From Pycnococcus provasolii (taxonomy: Eukaryota > Chlorophyta > Pseudoscourfieldiophyceae > Pseudoscourfieldiales > Pycnococcaceae): a stretch of DNA of 64,000 nucleotides. The stretch lies in NCBI GenBank assembly GCA_938743325.2, contig OW568865.1, positions 1 to 64,000 of the forward strand, given 5' to 3'. Shown piece after piece: positions 33,401 through 41,265 of the stretch. The stretch's first letter is position 1. Every line of letters starts with the position of its first letter. Below the pieces are notes generated by a model, which was given only the letters and a program-made list of their open reading frames with translations, was not told the DNA's origin and did no database searches. The position numbers and the translations under genes were made by a program.

Positions 33401-36400
33401 CCGACATGCGAGAGGGAATTGGTGGGATGGTTGGATTGAGAGCTGTAACCGGCGCCCTGTAATCACCAACGTTGAACGCATGGACCTCCTTGCGGCTGTC
33501 TTAGCCGACGAAGGTGACGCGACGACAAGCGTGGCAGAGCGAGACACGTCCGCACACCAAGAAAACAAAGAACCCTCCATGAGGAAAGGTGACGCAACGG
33601 CCAGGCAGATGGCTGCGGTTGCGCGCAACGTGGCTGACGGGATTAGCATGCGAGACATGTTGCAGCTCGCCCGAGAAGTCAGCGAAGCGAGAGATGAATG
33701 GGAGAGGAGCACCGGCACCGAAGCACAGCAAGTGGGGTTGGCCGCAAAACTGTGGTCACGCAACGTCATGCCGTGGCAAGGCAATCGTCCCAATGGAGCG
33801 GCGGTGGCGTCTTTAGTCTGCAATTGGGATTGGTGTCTGAGGAACACAATGCCTAGCGGCCAAGAAGGAGTTAAGGAGCGGCTGGACAAGAAGGGATTGG
33901 GCTACGTGGACGCCAACCCGGAGGTTTCCGCAGCTCGAAAGTGCATGGCTCGATGGGCGCGCTGTCGAGTGCAAGATGAGGAAGGCAAGGCTATTGCGGC
34001 CGTATGCCAGCACGAGAAGCGCAATTTGAGTCAACAACCTGTAACCAAAACAAGGTTACCAGGTTGGCCCAAAGAGTTGAGGGATAGGTTCGTCCATGCC
34101 ATAGATGGTGGCTCAGAACTCTTGGTGCAACAATATGAGACGGGCACGGAGTACCGTGTCTTCGTGCCAAGGCGTGAAGAAAACAACGCTGAGGTTGCGG
34201 CGGCAATAGCAAGTGAAGTCACCTCCACGGCTGCAAGCGCAGACCCGTGGGAGGATGAGGAACTCATGCTAGCCATGCGTGAAGGTGGCGCTGGAGCGGT
34301 TACCGACGTCGCAAAGCGCAGCCGAGTGGCAAGGCGCATGAGGTCGTATGCCACTAAACAACGAGACGGCGAGATGGTGCTCTTGTTTGTGCCTGACGGC
34401 CGGAGACCAAGAGAAGTGCCTCCGCCAGGCAAGCGTGAAGAAGTCATTGACTTGTACCACCGTAAGACAGGCCACTTCGGAGTACGGCGTACGTACGAAC
34501 TGGTCAAGCTACATTATTGGTGGCCCGGCATGTATCGCCAAGTGGCTACAGTGGTTGGGAAGTGTGCGGCTTGCGATTTGGCGAAAGCACGGCCGAACCG
34601 CAAGGCAGGTGGAACGGAGTTACAATCCTTGCCAATTCAAGGATTGTTCTTCAGGTGGCATGTTGATTTTGCTGGCCCGTTCAATGAGACTGAACGTGGT
34701 AACAAATACATCTTAATCTTCATTGATGCATTCAGCAAAGAACTTGTCGCGGTCCCCACTCCCGACAGGACGTCCTCTAATGTTGCGTATGCATTCTTGC
34801 AACATGTCTTGAGTCGATACGGTGCTCCAGCCGTAGTGACGTCGGACAACGGACAAGAGTTCGTGGGAGGAGAGTTTGCGGAATTGTTAAGGGAGGCGTG
34901 CATCGACCACCGGACAACGTCACGCAACCATCCTCAGGCCAATGGCCAAGTGGAGCGTGTGGTACAGACGGTTAAGGAGTCTTTGAAACGTCTTACTGTA
35001 GACGCGGAGGAACACCGCGACTGGGACGTCTTGTTGATGTGGGTGGTACTCGGATACCGCTGCAGTAAGCAAGCGTCATCGGGTATGAGCCCGTTCGAAG
35101 TGGTGTACGGCACGGAGCCTCAGTTGGCCATTGGTCACGGCGGTGCCTTCGCTGACGAGTTAGTCTATGAAGGAGTGGAGGAAGATGACGCGAGACGAGC
35201 GACTGAGGCGACGGCCGTCAGCTTGCTCAAACGTGCGGTGGCCATGAAGAAGATGGTGGCTACCATCGATTCGAATTTGAAGGTGGCGCAACACCGAGAT
35301 TCGTTACGATACGCACAGCTACGCGACGGTACGTACTGGCGTAAGCTCAGGAAGTTTGAGGTGGGTGATTTCGTTTATGTGGCGCGAGCTCATGCGAAAG
35401 GTTTGGAAGCGAAGGTAATGAGGACGGTGCTCCGAGTCAAGGAGGCACGCAGTGAAGATGTGTTTGTGTTGGAGGGTCGCGATGGCGCAACCATCGTGGA
35501 GCAGGCGGTAAACATGGCGCCGTGCCATTTGCCTGACCTGGACGGGACCGTTGACGGCACGCTACTCAGGGCTGCGTGGCGGTGCCAAGGGTGCAACGGT
35601 GACCGGGAACACAGCAAGATGATTGTGTGTGACGGTTGTGGGAAGGCGTGGCACATCTGGTGTGTAACGCCACCACTTAAGGTCGTACCACAGACCACGT
35701 GGGTGTGCGAGGCATGTTCAATGCTGGGGTATCAACCATCCCCAAGCACGTTTGGTGACGGGGCGTATCGTCCACCTCCAACTGTGACCGCGAGGTTGCG
35801 AGATGAACGAGGTTTGGCGCTGCATGGGCGACGCGTCATGAAGGAGTTTGACGTGGGACCTGGTGTGAAGGAGCAACATGAAGGCACGGTGCTCTTCGAG
35901 GCTACTGCGCACCCGCCGTACCGATTCCGGATCAGGTACGACGATGGCGATGAAGAAACGATGTACGAGGCAGAAGTACGCAAGTACTTGCTTCCATCGA
36001 GTGGTGAAGTGAACAAAGATAAAAGTGATAATGTGAAACAAGATACTCGTGTGACAAGACTCAGGTCCACGCGTGGTAGTCACGTGGCAGCTGCATTGGC
36101 TTGGAAGAACGAGACAATGTTGTGCAAGTCCAAAGAGGTCTTACCTTTGATGGACAATGTGGTGTTGGCGAAACTGATGCAAGAGCTCCAGCCCGGATGC
36201 TCAGCGCGCACGGTAAGCAATATGGCGAGGGCGGTGGCGCTTATGCAGACGCCACGAGCGTTGCCTTGCGTCACGACGGTGCCCGGTGCACTCGAACAGC
36301 TGTGGGAGCATGTGGCTCTTGATAAATTTGAGTGGGTGTTGGATCCGTTCGCGGGTACCAAAGCGGTGGCTTCATACCTCAGCGGGCAAGAAGTACGCGT

Positions 36401-36827
36401 AGTTAGCAATGACCTGAACCCTGGGCATGGCGCAGAGTTGTGCATGAATGCGTGTCAGCCGGTATTTTGGCAACGCATGGCGAAACAAGGTGTCGAGGCA
36501 GTAGTATGTAGCCCTTGGTTCGACTGCTTAGATTTGGTGGTGCCACTCATGGTGAAGGCAACTGCCAAGGTGGTGTGTGTGCACGTGTCGTACAGCTATT
36601 ATGCTACGATGCCCCGTGCTCGAGCAAGTATGCTGAAACAATGGATGGACGAAGGCAGGGTTGCAGTGATTAGCAACTTGCCTAGAGTTGGCCGTCAGCG
36701 GCAATGTGCGTGGTTGTGTATATTTGCCTCCGTGGCTATACGCAAACAATTGGTGAGACGAGAGTCTAGTGAAGTGGGGTGGCTGTTCGTGGCCGACCCA
36801 GAAGCGCCAATGGCGTTAGTGATTTGA
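30402..36827 (+). CDS. Gypsy-type Pol with PHD finger, Tudor-like and methyltransferase-like C-terminal domains
   Basis: The frame has 2,141 residues. An N-terminal hydrophobic segment (near 31 kb) precedes the reverse transcriptase, with YIDDLCVH as the catalytic motif (near 31710). RNase H starts at HVYTDFSSYG. About 600 residues without a recognisable domain follow (32.6-34.4 kb). The integrase has its HHCC zinc module (H-x3-H, CAAC) and a DDE core (WHVDFAGPF, TSDNGQEF, ANGQVERV). C-terminal to it are a PHD finger (CQGCN through WVCEACSML, near 35580-35720), a Tudor/chromo-like FRIRYDDGDEETMYEAEV segment, and a Rossmann-type methyltransferase-like domain (DPFAGT, then VVSNDLNPG, then CSPWF, near 36330-36780). 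The last three could direct chromatin targeting or DNA modification; that is inference. Confidence 0.8.
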   Translation: MHGSRRAGTQLTGWLGKRGARAPTGGCAASVKTSPSAEGSREGGKTRRVYGLKRWIMWLGVLWVLAVAMSTPSTGTSASNVNEDATTWAESTGGGTFEDEARRNGWTHPPRRIKWNKSQARRMKKMVDTKHPARRGWMAGAVLTVLLAWLVLFEVKMWLATVVALTLVGGAHVKRQVWAVCTVTSETKVAPRRPARLIDAMTPYGDVGLEESVETRDGWMVASRLTEEQKVELLELLNRNKGAFAWSNDDIPGYSGVDGPFKIDVTDKSVETRQRQRRLNKAEQEKVDEWYQAFLDAGYIREYKLGEHQYGLHAMNTTVAAKKDAKTGEWTDCRVCADSRSVNAITIRDRRGMHRADDQIARLSAAKYITAVDLRKGFNQVPMDPGSIHLTQFWWKGKIYVWERMTFGYVNAAAKFQTVMDRELAVARLDNETTCYIDDLCVHHDEWSDHLKALERMFAMCNTTGLRLHPDKSKFGLATVEFLGHKVGGNGVTPDEAKVKAIIGMGRPESASDLRSQLGLISYYRSFIPNASAMIEGMRPLLKKGAVWVKGAWTDEHQAQLDELKEKLATPGVGLFHFDDELETHVYTDFSSYGIAAVLAQVGPDGKERLCACISRSLNVHEAKYPSYYGELLAVTWALRTFHPYIWGRHIKLITDHQPLVWLMDSSQKKNAHHTRWALMVEQYDLVVIHRAGASHANADVPSRFPLATEEDNSGARLDDGEERNLGGQVRLATPEEYAEWYTAVARNPGNKATQSDLNLDGVPVTIPNPSPDMASTVGNGKGEEVGRAVAGALIKGEPYGAVAPLRVTMRASVCVSPADKVSHEVCAMVNDAVEDETVETPLTEWRRRLKHVVRGELLPSTDHVGNAIWSSPVVVVEGPGVCGRGVHAAWQSGLQVNMCVSVETYQLREQMRDEYVRARLPPGWVAQRTDSGVEQLWCQAWQDNNANVTELVERTRAVACGAEVVVAGLMADEAELDADTRWWKRIASANAAVVIETHARHARGNWWDGWIESCNRRPVITNVERMDLLAAVLADEGDATTSVAERDTSAHQENKEPSMRKGDATARQMAAVARNVADGISMRDMLQLAREVSEARDEWERSTGTEAQQVGLAAKLWSRNVMPWQGNRPNGAAVASLVCNWDWCLRNTMPSGQEGVKERLDKKGLGYVDANPEVSAARKCMARWARCRVQDEEGKAIAAVCQHEKRNLSQQPVTKTRLPGWPKELRDRFVHAIDGGSELLVQQYETGTEYRVFVPRREENNAEVAAAIASEVTSTAASADPWEDEELMLAMREGGAGAVTDVAKRSRVARRMRSYATKQRDGEMVLLFVPDGRRPREVPPPGKREEVIDLYHRKTGHFGVRRTYELVKLHYWWPGMYRQVATVVGKCAACDLAKARPNRKAGGTELQSLPIQGLFFRWHVDFAGPFNETERGNKYILIFIDAFSKELVAVPTPDRTSSNVAYAFLQHVLSRYGAPAVVTSDNGQEFVGGEFAELLREACIDHRTTSRNHPQANGQVERVVQTVKESLKRLTVDAEEHRDWDVLLMWVVLGYRCSKQASSGMSPFEVVYGTEPQLAIGHGGAFADELVYEGVEEDDARRATEATAVSLLKRAVAMKKMVATIDSNLKVAQHRDSLRYAQLRDGTYWRKLRKFEVGDFVYVARAHAKGLEAKVMRTVLRVKEARSEDVFVLEGRDGATIVEQAVNMAPCHLPDLDGTVDGTLLRAAWRCQGCNGDREHSKMIVCDGCGKAWHIWCVTPPLKVVPQTTWVCEACSMLGYQPSPSTFGDGAYRPPPTVTARLRDERGLALHGRRVMKEFDVGPGVKEQHEGTVLFEATAHPPYRFRIRYDDGDEETMYEAEVRKYLLPSSGEVNKDKSDNVKQDTRVTRLRSTRGSHVAAALAWKNETMLCKSKEVLPLMDNVVLAKLMQELQPGCSARTVSNMARAVALMQTPRALPCVTTVPGALEQLWEHVALDKFEWVLDPFAGTKAVASYLSGQEVRVVSNDLNPGHGAELCMNACQPVFWQRMAKQGVEAVVCSPWFDCLDLVVPLMVKATAKVVCVHVSYSYYATMPRARASMLKQWMDEGRVAVISNLPRVGRQRQCAWLCIFASVAIRKQLVRRESSEVGWLFVADPEAPMALVI

Positions 36828-37141
36828 ACAAATGTGTGTGGTGAATGCGTACCGTGGCCATACCCTGAGTTGGTTTCGGTTGTGCGCTGATACGGTGTGA
36901 CATTTCCAGCGATATCACAACCGAGGCGGTGGGGTCGAAGGTGACGCTGTGACGCGGTAGTGCGTCGTGACAGCTGTCGCGCGGCATGGCGGTGTGGTGG
37001 CGCAGTGGTGCGGTGGTGAGTGGTGTGTGTGTGGAATAAGTGCCTCCAACCTTCTAGAGTTGGTGAGGGTTTGGGCCCCCTCAAGATAAATATGGGTGAG
37101 TGTGGATGATTCGGGGATACGTTATCAGGATGACGTATCAG

Positions 37142-37222
37142 CAAGAAAATCCACATTAATGTGGATTTTCTTGGTCCCCGTGAAGTGCGGACAAAAATGA
37201 CATTAATGTCATTTTTGTCCGC
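37142..37222. repeat. Twin perfect palindromes centred on ATTAAT
   Basis: 37142-37173 is a 32-bp perfect palindrome (CAAGAAAATCCACATT and its complement) and 37187-37222 a 36-bp one (GCGGACAAAAATGACATT and its complement). Their centres are 47 bp apart and both have ATTAAT in the middle. The second extends imperfectly outward through GTCCCCGTGAA and TTCATGGGGAC. A near-repeat of about 30 bp (GTGGAGGTTGCC) follows at 37275-37335. Confidence 0.92.
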
Positions 37223-37434
37223 TGTTCATGGGGACTTGCAAGGTCACGTGATGTGGACAGGTGAGGTGCCCCGAGTGGAGGTTGCCCGTTGCAAGGCGGC
37301 CCCGTGTGGAGGTTGCCTATTGCAAGGTGGCCCCACGGTTGTGTGTGGTGGGCTGTGGTTGTATGGGTTTCCCTGCTGCCATTGTCAACGCGTTTTTGTG
37401 TACGCACGAGTGGCGTACGCTTGTTGACCGGTGA

Positions 37435-37456
37435 AGAGAGAGAGAGAGAGAGAGAG
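37435..37456. repeat. (GA)n microsatellite
   Basis: Eleven GA dinucleotides downstream of the twin palindromes. Confidence 0.9.
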
Positions 37457-37615
37457 TTTTAAGTGTAACTTGGCTCCGGCCTTGTGGAGTTAGGGTGGTA
37501 AAACAACTAGGGTTGTCCGTTGTCGCCTGGTCGAGCCTCGTGGGCTCGCCTGGGGTGGTGGTGGTGGCGCTGGTGGTGTGGAGGGAGATTGTGAGTAGTG
37601 TGTGACGTGAGTTAG

Positions 37616-39145
37616 TTACATTACCATTTGGTCGAAGGTGACGCTGTGACGCGGTAGTGCGTCGTGACACTGGAAGCAGGCGAGGCGGCTCAGACGATCT
37701 TCGTGCACCGTCACGGGAGCCGCGGCACGGTGCACGTAGATCTGGTATCGCCGCATGTGTGCTACATCCTGTGCGGTGACATTTACCGTAATCAGCGTCG
37801 TGGCAAGCATGCCCTGAAAATGCGTGGCATCCAGCTCCAGGGGGGCAGATAATGAGCCACTCGTCGTGTTAAAGGCTGGTGTTAAAACCGTTCCGCTCGG
37901 AAATGCAACGGCGTCGACGGTGATCGCCGTGTAGTGCTTGCTCGTGGCAACCGGTGTGAGCGTGCCATGCGGGGTGTCGTGTGCCACGTAGGCGTCATAG
38001 CGCAGCATATGAGGGCTAAATGGTGGCACTAGCACGCCTCCCTCCGCCTCATGCAGGACAAGGGACAGCAGCGTATCATCGGGCGATAGCGGCTTCTTGC
38101 GAAGGTAAACGTGATATGTCTGCTTGTGCAGGCCATCTTCTGCAGTCACTGTGATTGCCACGGAGTGCTCACCGAAGCCGAGGTCGAATGGTGGACTTGT
38201 TTCGCCAGACGCGACGAGGTACTGATTCACATGGATGGATCGGTAGCGACCATGCGCCGCCACGGGAGTCACGCGAAACTCGCGCGTGTCCGCATCCATC
38301 AAATAGTCCACCTCGTAGATGAATGTAGCTGTGCCATTGAAGTCGGGCGAAAGGGGAAGCTCGTGATGGCCAGGCTGACTTTCGATGCGCAGCGAGGAGA
38401 GAAACGCGTTGGAACTCTGGCGTTCGCGCGTAGAGCGAATGATGTACGTGCGACGATAGCGAGGATCTTGGGCAACCACGCTCAGAACGAGCGTGCGATT
38501 CGACTCAAGTGCAATCGGTTGCCTAGCAATGGACGTTGTCACCACGATTCCGGAAGAGTACGGGAGAATGTCGTGCCCTCCTTTCATCATGGTTGCAAAT
38601 ACACGACTTGGATACCCCCAGTCAACTCCAAGCGCCGACGCGTGCGAATCAAAGTGGTACAATGTTGCGTTCGTCACCTTGCTCGGCGCATTGACAAGCG
38701 CCGTCACGAGCAGCTCCGAAACGTAGCTTGGCACCTGCGCCGTGTAGTTCACGATGGCATGGAAGCGATCTGCCGGGTCTGTAGAGTCGGATGTGTCGCG
38801 AGGCGGAACGGTTGCGTCGCGGACCGCATTGAAGCGAGGCGTGAGAGGTACATGCAGCCATCTCGGTGCAGATGGCATACGAGTTAGGAGGTCCGTTGCA
38901 CCACCATGGCCCGCTGCACCGAGCCTAGCAAATGCTGGCGCAGGCAAGCCAGAATCCAAAGCGGGATTGCCCAAGTCGGAGGCTGTCGAGTTGCATTTCT
39001 CTGCCCGAAACGGCGCGACGCGAATTTCGTAGTTGGCACACGCAGGCGTGCAGCGCTGCCCGCTCGTCGCAGAGGATGCGCCACCTAGAAATCGAGCGTC
39101 ATGTGTTCTGCCATGTTCAAGTAAGTGCGTTATGTAGATTATCAA
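37616..39145 (-). pseudogene. Cadherin-like beta-sandwich extracellular protein, partial
   Basis: The 509-residue frame carries two repeats of the cadherin-like beta-sandwich type. The first is SLRIESQPGHHELPLSPDFN to DGLHKQTYHVYLRK, the second SLVLHEAEGGVLVPPFSP to VAHMRRYQIYVHRA, and a third repeat begins with LSRLACFQ. Each ends with an aromatic-rich AxDxxxxxxYxxYxxR strand. A Cys-containing leader (GQRCTPACANY) precedes them. The first residues overlap the stop of the next gene on the same strand and look like chance extension, so the real 5' end is probably missing. The 3' end runs into the 40-bp direct repeat. It is most likely a piece of a secreted or surface protein cut by the insertions at 37 kb. 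Confidence 0.6.
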
Positions 39146-40410
39146 GTTACAAGTCCTCCACCGCCTATGCCACCGGAGTGCAGCTGTGCGAGAAAGTTGT
39201 TCACGTCGCTCTCCGTCATCTGCTTCAACGGATTCGCGTCAGCGGTCGGTGGCGCGGCGGCAGCGGCAACGTCGGCTTCAGCAGTAGGTACTGCTGCCAC
39301 TGCCACCGGCGTCGACGTCGTCGGTGCACGACCACCACCGCCAGAAGCAGAAGGAGCGCCATCGGCAATGCCGACACCAGCGGCTACCGCTGTCATATGC
39401 GCCGGTACGTTACCACCATCACGACCACCACTAGAAGCAGCAACGCATGCTCCAGCACCAGTAGCTTGTGCCGCCGGCGCCGGTGCCACGTCGGACTCGA
39501 GTCCAAGCTGCGTGTTGATGTGTTCTGCAAAACCCTCGCCAACGCGCGTGAGCAAGTTGTTATCCTGCAGGAGGCTTAGCACCTCTCTCGCACCTTCCAT
39601 CGTGGCACCACTTTCGTTCTCCGCGCCGTGAACGATACCGCACAGCATGCTGTGCGTTCCTGGGATGTCCAAGTTGGAAACGCCACAGGTGCCACCTTGT
39701 AGTAACTCTCCAAACGTTGGAACCGCAGGTGTCGTCACGCGATGCGGACGACTCTTTTTGCGCTTGCGGCTTGGACTTCCCAACGCGCCTTGACCGCTCG
39801 TTGTTCCACAGGTACCGCTCACGAACTGACCCCGACTGTTTCGCTTCGGAGGTGGTCGCGACGACGAAGGTGCGGCAGAGTCTGGTACGAGAGCAGTCAT
39901 CGCAGGAATCGGCTGAGACGAGGGAGGCGCCAGCGAAGCATACACGCCTTGTGGCAGCGACATAGGTGCCATAACCGTCAAGTCACGACCGCCGCCGTCC
40001 ACTCTGGCAGCGCCGCCGCCTCGTTCCGACGCGGGTGCCGCTGTCCGCACCAGTCTCAGCTCGTGTGACTGGCTTTGAAGCCGGTCTTCCGCGACGCGAA
40101 GAAGATGGTGCTTATCCAGAAGCATGTTCTCCAACTTCTCAATATGAAGCCTGCACTCCGCTAGCCTCGCCTCGAGTGCGCGGCACTGATGTCCTTCTTC
40201 GCCTGTGGCAGCGCCGCTGACGCCTGCGACTGCACCACGCGCCATCGCTAGCGCCTCCGCAAGGCGCACGCCGTTCGCCTCGACACAGGGCGACTTCAAG
40301 TTTGCGTCAGCCTCCATAGCGAAAACCTTGCTTGTGGTTGCGTATCCGTACTCCGTCAAGTACCGCAGCACGACGTGCGCTATCATGGACGGTGAAGCCA
40401 CGGACGCCAT
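39142..40410 (-). CDS. LisH-domain protein
   Basis: The 422 residues are counted from the ATG at 40410. A longer frame to 40569 adds 53 residues that would overlap the divergent promoter. Residues 7-35 (SPSMIAHVVLRYLTEYGYAT, then SKVFAMEAD) form a LisH dimerisation helix pair. A coiled coil of about 60 residues follows (RALEARLAECRLHIEKLENM). A basic RKRKKSRPHR patch near residue 220 could be a nuclear signal. The C-terminal half is Ala/Gly-rich with a short helical segment (DNNLLTRVGEGFAEHI). LisH proteins often work in cytoskeletal, ubiquitin-ligase or transcriptional complexes. The partner here is unknown. Confidence 0.65.
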   Translation of the reverse strand: MASVASPSMIAHVVLRYLTEYGYATTSKVFAMEADANLKSPCVEANGVRLAEALAMARGAVAGVSGAATGEEGHQCRALEARLAECRLHIEKLENMLLDKHHLLRVAEDRLQSQSHELRLVRTAAPASERGGGAARVDGGGRDLTVMAPMSLPQGVYASLAPPSSQPIPAMTALVPDSAAPSSSRPPPKRNSRGQFVSGTCGTTSGQGALGSPSRKRKKSRPHRVTTPAVPTFGELLQGGTCGVSNLDIPGTHSMLCGIVHGAENESGATMEGAREVLSLLQDNNLLTRVGEGFAEHINTQLGLESDVAPAPAAQATGAGACVAASSGGRDGGNVPAHMTAVAAGVGIADGAPSASGGGGRAPTTSTPVAVAAVPTAEADVAAAAAPPTADANPLKQMTESDVNNFLAQLHSGGIGGGGLVT

Positions 40411-40574
40411 TATTATGATGGCGCGGGGTGACGGAACCTGATTTCTCTCGCGGCTATTTCCGAGGCGACGCTTGGGCGACGCGGGAAATCCCCGACAGCG
40501 ATCAGGGGTTTGCTTCTTCCCTCCAGGGCCAGGTCCCGGGTCCGGCCAGCCGGCACTTACGCTCCACAACAGCT
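40411..40574. promoter_or_regulatory. Bidirectional promoter between LisH gene and hypothetical gene
   Basis: Only 164 bp separate the two divergent start codons, so both promoters and leaders must fit here. No TATA box was recognised. Confidence 0.5.
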
Positions 40575-41198
40575 ATGGCGTACAATAGCAGTGGCGCCAC
40601 GCCGCGATGGGATGCTGGGCCGTCGCGGCGTGGCGTAAAGTCTCCTGCTGTGCGATCTGCTTACCAAGACGCAGCGTTCTGGGGCGGGGTCATGTCAAGC
40701 TTTTCTGCGGCGCAGGCGAGTGCTCTGCCCCCTGACGATGCCTCCATCGCGAAGCAATTTGCAAACAAGCAGCTTGCCCTCGCGAACCGCGCCGCACGCG
40801 CCGCGGCGAGAGCTCGCTGTGCACCTAGCGTCCCTCGTGCGCTCGCCATGACTGCTGCGACTGTCCTTGGAGCTTTGACAGCAAGCGTAGGCGGTGCCGC
40901 AGTGAGCCACGCCGCCACCGCAGCCGCAGGCGCTGCAGCCGTATCTGGAGCCACGGATGGACTGCGCCGCGTCATCGCGAGCATTGGCAACGACCGTGAC
41001 TCTGCGACGGCGGCTGAGGAAGCACGCGCAATCCTGCGCGACTTGCGGGATACACAGCCACCCATGCCTCCTCCAGTACCAGGGGTTCCACGACCGTTGG
41101 ACGACGCCGCTCGCACAGCGCTGGCGCAGGCGTGGCGGACGTGCGCGACGTTGGAGAAGTGCGTGCGCGACGACGGCGACGACGAAGACGCTTTGTAA
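40575..41198 (+). CDS. Hypothetical Ala-rich protein with hydrophobic hairpin
   Basis: The ATG at 40575 gives 207 residues; an in-frame extension to 40428 would overlap the divergent gene. The middle has two weakly hydrophobic Ala/Gly-rich helices (ALAMTAATVLGALTASVGGA and AATAAAGAAAVSGATDGL). A charged helix and a proline-rich segment (PPMPPPVPGVPRP) follow, then an acidic end (DDGDDEDAL). No family was recognised. It may be a small membrane or organelle protein. It shares its promoter with the LisH gene and is convergent with the NDUFAF7 gene, 67 bp away. Confidence 0.55.
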   Translation: MAYNSSGATPRWDAGPSRRGVKSPAVRSAYQDAAFWGGVMSSFSAAQASALPPDDASIAKQFANKQLALANRAARAAARARCAPSVPRALAMTAATVLGALTASVGGAAVSHAATAAAGAAAVSGATDGLRRVIASIGNDRDSATAAEEARAILRDLRDTQPPMPPPVPGVPRPLDDAARTALAQAWRTCATLEKCVRDDGDDEDAL

Positions 41199-41265
41199 GA
41201 AGAAATCATACATGTAAGGAAAGAAGAATCTTGATTAAGAATTACATTCGTACAGAACTTGGTCA

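Larger units (their letters stand above)
27985..36827 (+). mobile_element. Large Ty3/Gypsy-type LTR retroelement (coding core)
   Basis: Two long overlapping frames, gag-protease then pol, in the Ty3/Gypsy order protease, reverse transcriptase, RNase H, integrase, followed by extra chromatin-type domains. The coding core looks whole. The two frames overlap by 94 bp in different phases, consistent with the programmed frameshifting known in this family. Terminal repeats were not identified in the flanks, so the outer limits are uncertain: the leader may start near 27.4 kb and the 3' part may extend to about 37.67 kb. Age cannot be estimated without the terminal repeats, but long open frames suggest a young insertion. 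Confidence 0.85.
36933..37669. repeat. 40-bp direct repeat flanking 657 bp
   Basis: 36933-36972 and 37630-37669 are identical (starting GGTCGAAGGTGACGCTG and ending GTGCGTCGTGACA). On the minus strand the second copy encodes CHDALPRHSVTFD at the end of the cadherin-like fragment, and the first copy encodes the same residues just beside pol. Either a segment was inserted with duplication of its target, or this is an internal repeat of the retroelement 3' region. Confidence 0.9.

Noticed and set aside
37616-39145. Full-length cadherin-like gene
   Set aside because: The first residues overlap the neighbouring stop codon and the last run into the 40-bp repeat; treated as partial.
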